Assembly (NCBI GenBank): GCA_947647735.1
Contig: CANSLJ010000001.1
Location: forward strand, 227,516-291,515
Length of the DNA: 64,000 nucleotides
Direction of reading: 5' to 3'
Origin: an uncultured bacterium
GTDB lineage: Bacteria > Bacillota > Clostridia > Lachnospirales > Lachnospiraceae
The position numbers were made by a program, and so were the translations under genes. Each line of letters starts with the position of its first letter. The stretch's first letter is position 1. Below, piece by piece: positions 52,210 through 60,660 of this stretch. Below the pieces are notes generated by a model that did not search any database, was not told the DNA's origin, and saw nothing but the letters and a program-made list of their open reading frames with translations.

Positions 52210-53268
52210 TTAACAAATATACCTGCCCACCACCGGAATACGCCGTATTGCTGCACTGACAGCAAAGCAGGTTACAAAACAGATTACCGCAAGAAGCGGT
52301 ATTCCCAAAATAAGCGGCATTTTCTGACTGTCAAACCCATGCCTCGCCAAAATCTCGATCATACCTACATGCATCACATAAATCCCCAATGTGGCGGCAG
52401 AAATCTCTCGAAAAAAAGCTCTTACTTTCTCATCCCACACTCTTTTCTCAAAAACATCCTTCGCCCCGATCACAATCGCCACGGAGATCAGTCCTGTAAA
52501 TACCCCAAAACTATCATAAACCGCACCCGTTGGTTCCCCGGCACGCTGGGCCAAAAAATTTCCCAACAGAATATTTAAAATCCCCCCAATTAGCGCGCCT
52601 GCATAAAGAAATCTATACCACTTTTTATCGATTCCAATATGCACCAGATAATATCCCAGCACAAAATACCCTAAATAACTGCAGACCATCTCCGGCTGAA
52701 GAAGGTTCAACACATAATCTGCCATACTGGAATTGCAGATTGCCCTGATCGTTTCACATAAAATCTGACACAGAAAAAATAATAGTAAAAAATATTCTAT
52801 GTTCCTTTTTGAAGCATGATCAATCCACACCCGCAAAATGGGCAGCAATACATAAATGCCTGTAATCATGGGAATAAACCACAGGTGATACCGCCCCAGG
52901 ATCATCTCCCTCAAAATATCCTTCCACCCTATCCCTGCCGGATCAAACCCTCTGCAGTCCATAAGTCCATACAGACAAGACCAGAAAATGTATAAAATGA
53001 CCAGCCTGAAAATATTATGCCGATACAGCCTCCTTACATCCATTTTTTTCCCTGGTACCAGAAACAGAGCTCCGCTGATCATCACAAAGACCGGAACTCC
53101 AAACCGGAACAGCGCATCATAAGAGTTAGCAATCTTAAATCCCATGCTATCCACCGGCAGATTGTACCAAGGCTGGGCGGAAGTATGCAGCATGATCACA
53201 CTAAAACAGGCGACGATGCGTAATATATCTATATAAAGTTGAAACTCCGCATTCTTGTTTTTTTCCAT
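52210..53268 (-). CDS. Membrane acyltransferase, AT3 family, second copy
   Basis: A 352-residue protein with about ten helices. The AT3 opening is YIDILRIVACFSVIMLHTS near residues 12-30, with the catalytic-type His in the first helix. FGVPVFVMISGALFL near 56-70 and the loop motif RYHLWFIPMITGIYVL near 125-140 are both family landmarks of WecH/OafA-like O-acetyltransferases. It follows the next upstream gene by 3 bases, so it is translated as part of the same operon. It probably acylates a sugar of the exported glycan. The two AT3 proteins differ well outside the motifs and need not share a substrate. Confidence 0.9.
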   Translation of the reverse strand: MEKNKNAEFQLYIDILRIVACFSVIMLHTSAQPWYNLPVDSMGFKIANSYDALFRFGVPVFVMISGALFLVPGKKMDVRRLYRHNIFRLVILYIFWSCLYGLMDCRGFDPAGIGWKDILREMILGRYHLWFIPMITGIYVLLPILRVWIDHASKRNIEYFLLLFFLCQILCETIRAICNSSMADYVLNLLQPEMVCSYLGYFVLGYYLVHIGIDKKWYRFLYAGALIGGILNILLGNFLAQRAGEPTGAVYDSFGVFTGLISVAIVIGAKDVFEKRVWDEKVRAFFREISAATLGIYVMHVGMIEILARHGFDSQKMPLILGIPLLAVICFVTCFAVSAAIRRIPVVGRYIC

Positions 53269-53271
53269 CCT

Positions 53272-55140
53272 TTAAGTTCTCCTGATATAATATCTGAAAT
53301 AATTCCCATCGATCACCTGTGAAGCGCCAAACTCCTCTTCTATCCAGTGCATGATCCAACTATCCGAATCCCATTTCAGTTCCCCATACCAGCACTGCAC
53401 CGCTATCACATCCGGATATTTATCCGGGTTCCACTCCCAGTAATCCAACAGATTTTCATCATAAAAGGGCGTGCAGATCGTGGTGCTCGATGCAACATTC
53501 ACATCCTGATATAAATAGCAAAGTGTAGCAGAATCCAGCACCAGCAGATTCTCTCCGGGCTGTATATAAGTCCTAAATTCCCCATAGCTGCACTCCTGCA
53601 TATATCCCTGCATATACTCCGTAAAAATGCCCTTTCCCGGTCCCACCGAGATGATGTTTCCCACACAGGTAACATTTTTCATCAATCCATCATTGTCCGT
53701 ATAAGCCCAACCTTTCACAAAAACGGCCACAAAACACCAGCCTACCAAAAATATTCTTGCATATTTCCAACATATTTCCGGCTGCCTATCCTTCGTATAA
53801 ATAATAAGAACTGCTGCACACATAATAGCTCCGCTCGTCAAATATTTTACAGAGGTAAACAGTGTTAGATTCGTAAGCAGTAAAATGGCAATATACATGA
53901 CTGTATTTGCTCCCAGCCAAAGAACCGCTATCTCCTTTTTTTCATCTGACAGCTTCTTCAAACAATAAAATGCTATCGCAAATAAGAAAAAATATACGGT
54001 ATAGGGATAGGAATACTCATATTCCCAAAGCATAAATATCCAGTGCAGGAACTGCAGCACGAAAGACATCACCAGCAGTACATATATATATGAAAAAAAA
54101 TTTCCCTCCGAAAAGAATTTCCTCCCTTTCTTCTGTTCACACTGCCTTTTCCTGCCTTCCCGCCAACTCTTTCGATTTACCACGCCATGTACAACCACAG
54201 CAACCAACAGATATCCCAATGAAAACAAAATCAAACGCGCCAGATCTAATCCATAAATCCGGCATTTTTCCCCGATTCCCGCACTATGAGAACCACAGGA
54301 TGCGATCAGGCTTTGAATATTGTCAAGCAGCTCCGTCAAATTCATATAACTGAATAAATAAGCCATATACAGTGCGCCAGCCGCAAAACAGGTTCCTGTA
54401 AATATTGTTACTGTTCTTTTCCGGTCAGCATCATATTTCCAAAAATACCATATCAGAAAAGGAAACAGCAATAGACAGGTCGGGTAGGAAAGAACTGTAA
54501 AAGAAAGCCAAATCCCCGCTTCAATTATTGCAAAAGTTATCTTTCGTTTTCGCCTCCTGTCACCCCGGCCATTTTCTTCATCCGCCGGATCAATACCACT
54601 CTCTTTTCCTTCCCCAATAACGCCCTCAGGCCTCTCCTTCCTCCTGGAAGAGATCCTTCCCTCCAATACTGCCAACCGAAAAAGGCTCAACAAAAGCATG
54701 GTAAGTCCCCATGTCATCATATTGGAAAATTCCGGCATCACATAAGTCTTCGGCAACAGATTAAAATATATTAATGCCAGATAAAAGCTATACTCCGGCT
54801 CCAAAATATGACAAACCATCCGATAAAGATAATAAGCTATACCAAATTGAATCAACACGCCTGCCGCCCGTACCCATATAACCAGATACGTTGTGGTATG
54901 GAATAATTTCAGATAAAGCCACATAAAAAATTCCATCAAAAACGCCGAAGTCTGATGAGGGTCCCAAACCTGCGTAAAAAGCCTGTCCCCCAAAAGAAGG
55001 CGATAGGACATACTCATAGCGTATTCCTCATCCATCTGCAGGCTCACAAGGATACACTTCAGTGCCGCGAAAAAGCTGCCTGTCAGCAGAAGGATCACAA
55101 TATATTTCTTTCTTTTGTCCTGGCACAACTCTCTCATCAT
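53272..55140 (-). CDS. Large polytopic membrane protein, GT-C-like
   Basis: A 622-residue membrane protein with about 12 helices. After helix one the loop reads VSLQMDEEYAMSMSYRLLLGD near residues 33-53 with consecutive acidic residues, then WDPHQTSAFLMEFF. These are strongly suggestive of a GT-C active site. A charged cytoplasmic insert covers about 163-200 (RRKERPEGV, then DEENGRGDRRRKRK). The C-terminal region of about 110 residues is hydrophilic and probably outward. AAGGA precedes the ATG. It is packed within 3-10 bases of both neighbours. I do not recognise a named family; the glycosyltransferase role is inferred. Confidence 0.8.
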   Translation of the reverse strand: MMRELCQDKRKKYIVILLLTGSFFAALKCILVSLQMDEEYAMSMSYRLLLGDRLFTQVWDPHQTSAFLMEFFMWLYLKLFHTTTYLVIWVRAAGVLIQFGIAYYLYRMVCHILEPEYSFYLALIYFNLLPKTYVMPEFSNMMTWGLTMLLLSLFRLAVLEGRISSRRKERPEGVIGEGKESGIDPADEENGRGDRRRKRKITFAIIEAGIWLSFTVLSYPTCLLLFPFLIWYFWKYDADRKRTVTIFTGTCFAAGALYMAYLFSYMNLTELLDNIQSLIASCGSHSAGIGEKCRIYGLDLARLILFSLGYLLVAVVVHGVVNRKSWREGRKRQCEQKKGRKFFSEGNFFSYIYVLLVMSFVLQFLHWIFMLWEYEYSYPYTVYFFLFAIAFYCLKKLSDEKKEIAVLWLGANTVMYIAILLLTNLTLFTSVKYLTSGAIMCAAVLIIYTKDRQPEICWKYARIFLVGWCFVAVFVKGWAYTDNDGLMKNVTCVGNIISVGPGKGIFTEYMQGYMQECSYGEFRTYIQPGENLLVLDSATLCYLYQDVNVASSTTICTPFYDENLLDYWEWNPDKYPDVIAVQCWYGELKWDSDSWIMHWIEEEFGASQVIDGNYFRYYIRRT

Positions 55141-55149
55141 ATCATTTCC

Positions 55150-56616
55150 TTAACGTTTCAACTTGATCGAATCTTTTCCAAAAAAACTCGCCACCGTATG
55201 ATTTCTCCAGTCCGTTTCATCCTCCACGATATCATCATGATACAATACATACGGCTTTATTGAAAAATCCTCCACTTCGGCATTCCTCAATGAATCATCC
55301 GTATAAATTCTCCAACGATCCTCATTCTCTTTTAAATATGCCGCTGCCTCTCCCTTTGTAAGCGACAAAAAAGCACTGCTGCTGCTCGTAGACTGTAAGC
55401 CATACACCTTTAAACAGATAAGCAGAAATACAAAAAAGCACACGAGAAGCGGCAGCGCCCCCGCTTCTTTTTCTGAAATCAATTGTAACCTTTTGAATCT
55501 ATGGGCCGCCCATCCCGTCCAATATAACAGATTTCCTGCCAAAAAGAAATAGTAACTAAAATACACCAGATTAATCAATCTCCCCGGCCCCCAGGTTGCC
55601 CCAGCAAAAAAGGCGGGCGTCATCATAGAAGAATACAGTCCAAAGGAAACCATCGTCACCAGTCCAGGCAGCCGAAAAGAAAAATGCATTTTTGCCACCT
55701 GATAAGCACCCAGCAAAAGCACCACGATCAAAAAAAAGAGTATAGGAAGACGGAACCACTCCCTCAGAAAAACTGCTCCCTGTTTTAAGGAAGCCAGAAC
55801 ACTCCCTGCCACTCCAAGGCTCTCTACATTTCTCATTCTTGCGCTGTTTCCGCCTGAAAGCGCATTATATTTTATAAAACAAATCAAATATTCTGCAAAA
55901 ATTGTAAGCAGCAACTTACATTTCTTTTTCTGCAACAGCATCAAAAGACATGAGATTGCCAGTATCTCTGCGGTCAATAATCCTGTAGAATAGTTGCTTC
56001 CCCCAATCATAGCTGTCAGAAATATTGCCAATATCCCTAAAAAAATTTTCTTTCCTCTCTCTTCTTTCATAGTATAAAAGCGGATCAACGCCCATCCTAA
56101 AAATAGAAGCAAAGCATACGCCATCGTATATCCTGTTGCCCCCACATACCAGTAAAAACCTTCCGACGGATATGGTATATACAGTATCTGCATTGCCGCC
56201 AGCAAAACTGCCACAATCCAGGAAACAGAAGAATCCCAACGGCAAAGTCTGTAAGTAACCGTCCTCATAAAACCGATACACCCCGTCACAAATAGAGCCA
56301 AGGTCAGATAGGTTCCCAGAAAATAGTATTTCGGTACCGCTGTCCCCACTCCAAACGCAGAGACAATATCATCAAAATACCGCCCCTGCCAGTCCTGATA
56401 AAATCTCATTGCCATCGCCCAACAGCCTTTTACAACATCACCAACCCCCATCCCATTTTTTATTCCCATATAAATTGCCCCTGCATAAGCAAAATCATCG
56501 CTGCAGGGGTAATTAAAATGAGCGATGATAAAAAGTGGCAACAATATCACACCTAAAAAAAGAAATACGACAACTACCGATATTTTTTTCTGTTTTGAAT
56601 TTGTCACAAAAAACAT
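55150..56616 (-). CDS. DUF6056-like polytopic membrane protein, copy 2
   Basis: A 488-residue paralogue of the gene at 47803. It has AHFNYPCSDDFAYAGAIYMG near residues 32-51, FYQDWQGRYFDDIVSAFG near 71-88 and SEGFYWYVGATGYTMAYALLLF near 145-166. The outward C-terminal domain ends ASFFGKDSIKLKR. The ATG at 56616 has GGAG seven bases upstream and is preferred to 56628. It is the first gene of an operon running to the GT11 gene. The promoter upstream is flanked by two TTTTCGAA boxes, so it may be repressed by a dedicated regulator, perhaps one of the Xre proteins encoded next door. Function is inferred from topology. Confidence 0.82.
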   Translation of the reverse strand: MFFVTNSKQKKISVVVVFLFLGVILLPLFIIAHFNYPCSDDFAYAGAIYMGIKNGMGVGDVVKGCWAMAMRFYQDWQGRYFDDIVSAFGVGTAVPKYYFLGTYLTLALFVTGCIGFMRTVTYRLCRWDSSVSWIVAVLLAAMQILYIPYPSEGFYWYVGATGYTMAYALLLFLGWALIRFYTMKEERGKKIFLGILAIFLTAMIGGSNYSTGLLTAEILAISCLLMLLQKKKCKLLLTIFAEYLICFIKYNALSGGNSARMRNVESLGVAGSVLASLKQGAVFLREWFRLPILFFLIVVLLLGAYQVAKMHFSFRLPGLVTMVSFGLYSSMMTPAFFAGATWGPGRLINLVYFSYYFFLAGNLLYWTGWAAHRFKRLQLISEKEAGALPLLVCFFVFLLICLKVYGLQSTSSSSAFLSLTKGEAAAYLKENEDRWRIYTDDSLRNAEVEDFSIKPYVLYHDDIVEDETDWRNHTVASFFGKDSIKLKR

Positions 56617-56649
56617 ATGCTTCTCCATCAGTCTATTTCTTCATAAACC

Positions 56650-56697
56650 CTTTTCGAATATGTGTTTATTATATCCTAAATCCAGCTATTCGAAAAG
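56650..56697 (-). promoter_or_regulatory. Promoter flanked by a perfect inverted repeat of TTTTCGAA boxes
   Basis: CTTTTCGAATA (56650-56660) and TATTCGAAAAG (56687-56697) are exact inverted copies with centres 36 bases apart. On the minus strand a TATAAT lies between them (56673-56668). The upstream arm covers the -35 (TTTTCG at 56696-56691) and the downstream arm begins at the expected +1. This is a classic repressor layout. Confidence 0.65.
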
Positions 56698-56745
56698 ATT
56701 CAATTATTTTTATATCATCCGTTACAATTCGCTTCATTTCCGGAA

Positions 56746-56751
56746 TATACT
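56746..56751 (+). promoter_or_regulatory. Likely -10 element of the first Xre gene
   Basis: TATACT, 5 of 6 matches to consensus, lies 32 bases before the ATG at 56784, with an AAAGGAG ribosome site between. The -35 is weak (TTACAA, spacer 18), so the call is tentative. Confidence 0.4.
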
Positions 56752-56783
56752 TACAAATGGCACAATTTAAAGGAGATCATACT

Positions 56784-57113
56784 ATGGCTGCCCCTCAAAA
56801 ACAATTCGGTATCGCTCTAAAAAATGCACGAAATGAAAAGAATCTCACACAGGCTGAACTTGCCGAGGTTCTGGATATTTCTCTTCCTTATATAAAAGAT
56901 CTTGAACGTTTTAAGAACAATCCAAGTTATGAAATGTTTAAACGGATCATACGCTATTTTAATTTATCTGCAGACGCTATTATTTATCCTGAAAAAGATC
57001 TTTCCGATGATACTCTTCAAAAACTGGAACGTCTTCTGACACGCTGCAATGAGCAACAGCTCAGTGTTGTTCTTGCAACTGCGGAGGCCTTGTTAGCCAT
57101 GGAGGACGCATAA
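56784..57113 (+). CDS. Xre-family helix-turn-helix regulator, copy 1
   Basis: A 109-residue protein. The Cro/C1-type HTH domain covers about residues 8-65 (FGIALKNARNEKNLTQAELAEVLDIS, with recognition helix SLPYIKDLERFKNNPS). A C-terminal helix pair follows, ending LLTRCNEQQLSVVLATAEALL, likely for dimerisation. The ATG at 56784 has AAAGGAG seven bases upstream; the longer frame back to 56535 is an artefact overlapping the divergent gene. It is divergent from the operon at 56616, whose promoter carries paired operator-like boxes, so control of that operon is a reasonable inference. No effector domain is visible. Confidence 0.9.
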   Translation: MAAPQKQFGIALKNARNEKNLTQAELAEVLDISLPYIKDLERFKNNPSYEMFKRIIRYFNLSADAIIYPEKDLSDDTLQKLERLLTRCNEQQLSVVLATAEALLAMEDA

Positions 57114-57218
57114 TGATTTGCCCTCATTTCCTTCTCTAACAATAATCTGAATCCCCCCTAATTGTATAGTATGTTTACGCCCTTCTAAAATAGTATTGTC
57201 TCACCATTTTTACTTTTT

Positions 57219-57224
57219 TAAAGT
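57219..57224 (+). promoter_or_regulatory. Possible -10 of the second Xre gene
   Basis: TAAAGT lies 17 bases after TTGTCT (57196-57201) and 35 bases before the ATG at 57259. The T-rich repeats TACTTTTTTAAAG (57211-57223) and TACTTTTTAAGG around it could be operators. Tentative. Confidence 0.4.
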
Positions 57225-57258
57225 GTAATATTATCATACTTTTTAAGGGGGGAGCGGC

Positions 57259-57591
57259 ATGGCTTTTGAATCAAAACAATTTGGTATTGTGTTAAAAAAC
57301 GCACGAATGGATAAAAAACTTACTCAGGCAGAATTAGCTGAGATCCTGGATATTTCCTTACCCTATCTAAAAGATCTTGAGCGTTTCAGAAACAATCCAA
57401 GCTATAATATCTTTGTAAGAGTTATGCGTTATTTTAACTTATCCGCGGATACTGTAATCTATCCCGCCTCCAACCTGACCGATGATACATACCAGAAGGT
57501 AAAACGCTTACTTACACGTTGTAATGAAAAACAACTTAAAGTTATTCTTGCTACAACCGAGGCACTATTAGACGCTAATGAACCATCTTAA
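57259..57591 (+). CDS. Xre-family helix-turn-helix regulator, copy 2
   Basis: A 110-residue paralogue of the preceding gene. Most residues of the HTH are identical (FGIVLKNARMDKKLTQAELAEILDIS, SLPYLKDLERFRNNPS), as is the tail (LLTRCNEKQLKVILATTEALL). Differences cluster at the start and just after the recognition helix, so the two may bind related sites. AAGGGGGGAG precedes the ATG. Its stop overlaps the end of the converging YfhO gene by 4 bases. The tandem arrangement suggests recent duplication and possible cross- or auto-regulation of this glycan locus. Confidence 0.9.
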   Translation: MAFESKQFGIVLKNARMDKKLTQAELAEILDISLPYLKDLERFRNNPSYNIFVRVMRYFNLSADTVIYPASNLTDDTYQKVKRLLTRCNEKQLKVILATTEALLDANEPS

Positions 57592-59846
57592 TTTTGCCAT
57601 CTTTTCTTACATTGGAATGCATAGACTCCTACCCCTATCAGACTAATCAAACTAATCAATGTGCCAAATCTGCTGCCTGGTGCCGTATAAGAAATCCTTA
57701 CTTCATGCTCACCCTCTTCTACCGGCACCAGTAACAATCCGCCCATTCCTTCCGTAACAGCCACTTTTTCCCCATCAACTGCCGCTTTCCATCCCTGCTC
57801 GCAGGGTACGCTGTAACAGACATATGCTCTTTCCCCCAAATCATTTCTAATTCTACTGGTAACATCTGATGCCGTATCTGACGATACTTCTAAAGTATAT
57901 ACCGCTGTTTGTTCTACAGCCTTTTGTATCAGCTCTGTATTTTCTATTCCTTTACTTCCTGCCAACGCATGAAACAGCCTATTTTGCTTCTCACTGATAT
58001 CCTTATCCCCATCATTCGCAGTAATATCTAATGCTGTCTTATTTACTAAAAATCCAAAAGGAAGTACATTTTTATTTTCATATACATTTAAACCATATTT
58101 TGTTGTTTTTATCTTTTCATAACCATCATCCGCCGTGTCACCACCATATATATATTTAAGGCCTATCATATCCTTTGACAAAAGCGGCGCATTCACATTA
58201 TATCTTCTTACATCCTTAAGATCCCCAATATCCAAACATACTCCGATATCAAATGTCCTTTTCTTAGATGTAGATGTATAGCTTCCTACTGTGTTTATTC
58301 CCCATAAAAACCCATCGTTCAAACTTCTACTCTCTTCACTTACTATCTCAACTCTGTAAATCCCTTCATCTTCCACAATCGCTTCTTCCATCTTATCTAT
58401 ATAACTTTGATAATCAGACAAGGCTTCATACTCAAATCCCTGATTCCACGTATATACTGCATTGCCGGTTAGTTCTACTCCAAGTGCGCCTATACAAATC
58501 ATCACCGCTATGACTCGCCTTTGCATTTTTCCATATTTCCATAAAAACATCCCTGCCGCTTCACAGACTATAATAACTGCGTTAAATATTGTAATCCATC
58601 TATGGTCAGGAAACCGCCAAAATACCCAAAAGAAAAACAACCCAATACACCCTATTATCATAAAATCATAGTTCTTCCTTTTCTCCTCAAAAAAAACACT
58701 TGCCCCCTCATATGCAACGGTCAGCAATACAAAACTCCATAAAAACACAAAACGCCATGGTGCTCCCAAAGGTGTATAAAAACCATGCCAAATAAAAAAC
58801 AAATTCATATGGTTGCAGGAAATTAGAATCATCATCAATAAAAATATTTTGAAAACTTTTTTTCTCCACGAAATATTTCCTGCCGCTAAAAATAAAATCA
58901 TCCCAAATACAGCTATTACTCCACAATACACCAGCGGGAAACTCCCCATACAGTCCTGTCGTTGACTGTCATCATAGGAGCAGGACAAGAACATTGGCAA
59001 AATGCTTCGATAATAAAATAACTTTGCTCCGTTTTTGACAGCCTCCCATTTCACATTCTGCCTTCCCAGACCACTCTGCATTTCATAAACCATCGGCAGC
59101 AGCAAAAATGCAGATAATCCTCCACTGCAAAGAGAACTGACTGCAAATCGTCCTGTAATTTGTAATTTCTTTTTTATACCTGTTTCTTTCCATCTTATCA
59201 ATATCATATAACCTGCAAAATAAAATACGACAAAAAGGCAGACCATATATCCCGTAAAATAATTGCTTATAATCGTCAGCCCAAGAGAAATAATATATAA
59301 CAAGCTCTTTTCTTCCCGGATCAAATCTTCCAACCCCCAGATAACCAGCGGTAAAAACACCAATGCATCCAACCACATAATATTAGACTGATAAGCGACA
59401 GCATAGGCAGAAAGTGCATAAGCTGTACTAAATAAAATTGCCACTGGATGCTGTTTCTTTCGATACAGATACAAAAACATAGAAAGTCCCATGCCTGCCG
59501 TCTTCCATAAAACAAGAAACGTTATTCCCATTGGCATTGTTTTCTCATCAAAAAAGATCATTATCAAATTAAACGGACTCCCCAGATAATATGCAGCCAA
59601 GCCATACAAATTTCCACCGAGCCCACCTGTCAAAGAATAATTTAAATCTTCCTGTCCTATCAACAAATGATGCATCAAAACCATGAAGGAAGAATACTGA
59701 CTTTCCAGATCCCATGTATACAATGTCTGATCACCGAACGGCCAGAAAGCCATTTGTCCATAAGCAAGCAGCATAAAAAACACCGGCAGAACTGCCGCCA
59801 CCAAAAAAATCAGCTTATTTTTCTTGTAATTGCTCACTCTCATCAT
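57588..59846 (-). CDS. YfhO-family membrane glycosyltransferase
   Basis: A 752-residue polytopic protein of the YfhO family, whose studied members attach sugars to lipid-linked polymers such as lipoteichoic acid. It opens with a helix and the outward loop FGDQTLYTWDLESQYSSFM near 37-55. The family text SLTGGLGGNLYGLAAYYLGSPFNLI follows near 69-93, then SAYAVAYQSNIMWLDALVFLPL. A large outward C-terminal region of about 270 residues ends in a beta domain (VPVEEGEHEVRISYTAPG) and a last helix. It is the distal gene after the GT26/GT4 pair. A polyprenyl-phosphate sugar made by one of the GtrB-like enzymes could be its donor (inference). Confidence 0.9.
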   Translation of the reverse strand: MMRVSNYKKNKLIFLVAAVLPVFFMLLAYGQMAFWPFGDQTLYTWDLESQYSSFMVLMHHLLIGQEDLNYSLTGGLGGNLYGLAAYYLGSPFNLIMIFFDEKTMPMGITFLVLWKTAGMGLSMFLYLYRKKQHPVAILFSTAYALSAYAVAYQSNIMWLDALVFLPLVIWGLEDLIREEKSLLYIISLGLTIISNYFTGYMVCLFVVFYFAGYMILIRWKETGIKKKLQITGRFAVSSLCSGGLSAFLLLPMVYEMQSGLGRQNVKWEAVKNGAKLFYYRSILPMFLSCSYDDSQRQDCMGSFPLVYCGVIAVFGMILFLAAGNISWRKKVFKIFLLMMILISCNHMNLFFIWHGFYTPLGAPWRFVFLWSFVLLTVAYEGASVFFEEKRKNYDFMIIGCIGLFFFWVFWRFPDHRWITIFNAVIIVCEAAGMFLWKYGKMQRRVIAVMICIGALGVELTGNAVYTWNQGFEYEALSDYQSYIDKMEEAIVEDEGIYRVEIVSEESRSLNDGFLWGINTVGSYTSTSKKRTFDIGVCLDIGDLKDVRRYNVNAPLLSKDMIGLKYIYGGDTADDGYEKIKTTKYGLNVYENKNVLPFGFLVNKTALDITANDGDKDISEKQNRLFHALAGSKGIENTELIQKAVEQTAVYTLEVSSDTASDVTSRIRNDLGERAYVCYSVPCEQGWKAAVDGEKVAVTEGMGGLLLVPVEEGEHEVRISYTAPGSRFGTLISLISLIGVGVYAFQCKKRWQN

Positions 59847-59883
59847 CTTTCCAATTCTTTTCCTCTACTGCCTGTCGCTCACT

Positions 59884-60654
59884 TTATCTCTTTATAATCT
59901 CATACCAGATAAACTTACTATTCGTCACTACATACCTCTTCCAAAGCCTCTTTGGATCTTGAAACAATCTATAAAGCCATTCGAGCCCGGATCTCTGCAT
60001 CCATACTGGCGCCCTTTTCACTACTCCGGCATGAAAATCAAATCCTGCTCCTACCCCTATCATCACCGCCGAAATTTTATTTTTGTGTGATGCCATCCAG
60101 ACTTCCTGTTTGGGAGCCCCTAATCCCACCCACAGGAAGTCCGGTTTTTCTTCATTGATTCTTTGTATCACTTCCTCGTCTTCCTTATCTGTCAGCTGTC
60201 GAAACGGCGGCGCATACATGCCCACTATTTGAAGCTTCGGATATTTTTGTTGCAAATTATCTTTCAACAACTCCAAAGTCCGCTCTGTACTGCCATAAAA
60301 AAAATGCTTATATCCCATTTCTTCTGACATCTTAAACAGCTCCGGCATTAAATCTGGTCCTGAAACTTTTTCAGCTCTCTGAAAGCCTCCTTTTTTTCTT
60401 TCCAAAACTGACAGCGGCTTTCCATCCGGCAAGACCATTGCTGCCTCATTCTGTATTTTCTTATAGCTCTCATTTTCATGCGCCATAACTGTTGTATGTA
60501 CATTGGATACACAAATATAATCTCCCCTTAATTCTTCCAGATTATCCGTCAAAAAAGACAGGGTCTCACTCATATTGGTAACCGCTGTATATACACCAAG
60601 AATATCATAAGTCTCTTTATATTTCACAGTAATCGCAATGTCCTCCACATACAA
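59884..60654 (-). CDS. WecG/TagA/CpsF-family glycosyltransferase (GT26)
   Basis: A protein of about 250 residues in family GT26, whose TagA members add ManNAc to lipid-linked GlcNAc in wall-teichoic-acid linkage units. It shows VSNVHTTVMAHEN near 48, LPDGKPL near 74 with the catalytic-type Asp, FFYGSTERTLELL near 117 and the signatures WVGLGAPKQEVW near 173. It ends GVGAGFDFHAGVVKRAPVW and GLEWLYRLFQDPKRLWKRY. There is no ATG: the frame begins at TTG 60654 or GTG 60648, and a strong GGAGG lies just inside with no standard start at ideal spacing. It follows the GT4 gene by 6 bases. Confidence 0.87.
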   Translation of the reverse strand: MYVEDIAITVKYKETYDILGVYTAVTNMSETLSFLTDNLEELRGDYICVSNVHTTVMAHENESYKKIQNEAAMVLPDGKPLSVLERKKGGFQRAEKVSGPDLMPELFKMSEEMGYKHFFYGSTERTLELLKDNLQQKYPKLQIVGMYAPPFRQLTDKEDEEVIQRINEEKPDFLWVGLGAPKQEVWMASHKNKISAVMIGVGAGFDFHAGVVKRAPVWMQRSGLEWLYRLFQDPKRLWKRYVVTNSKFIWYEIIKR

Positions 60655-60660
60655 ATTCTC

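Noticed and set aside
56535-56783. Upstream extension of the first Xre gene
   Set aside because: The extra 83 codons overlap the divergent gene and its promoter, while an AAAGGAG site marks the ATG at 56784.
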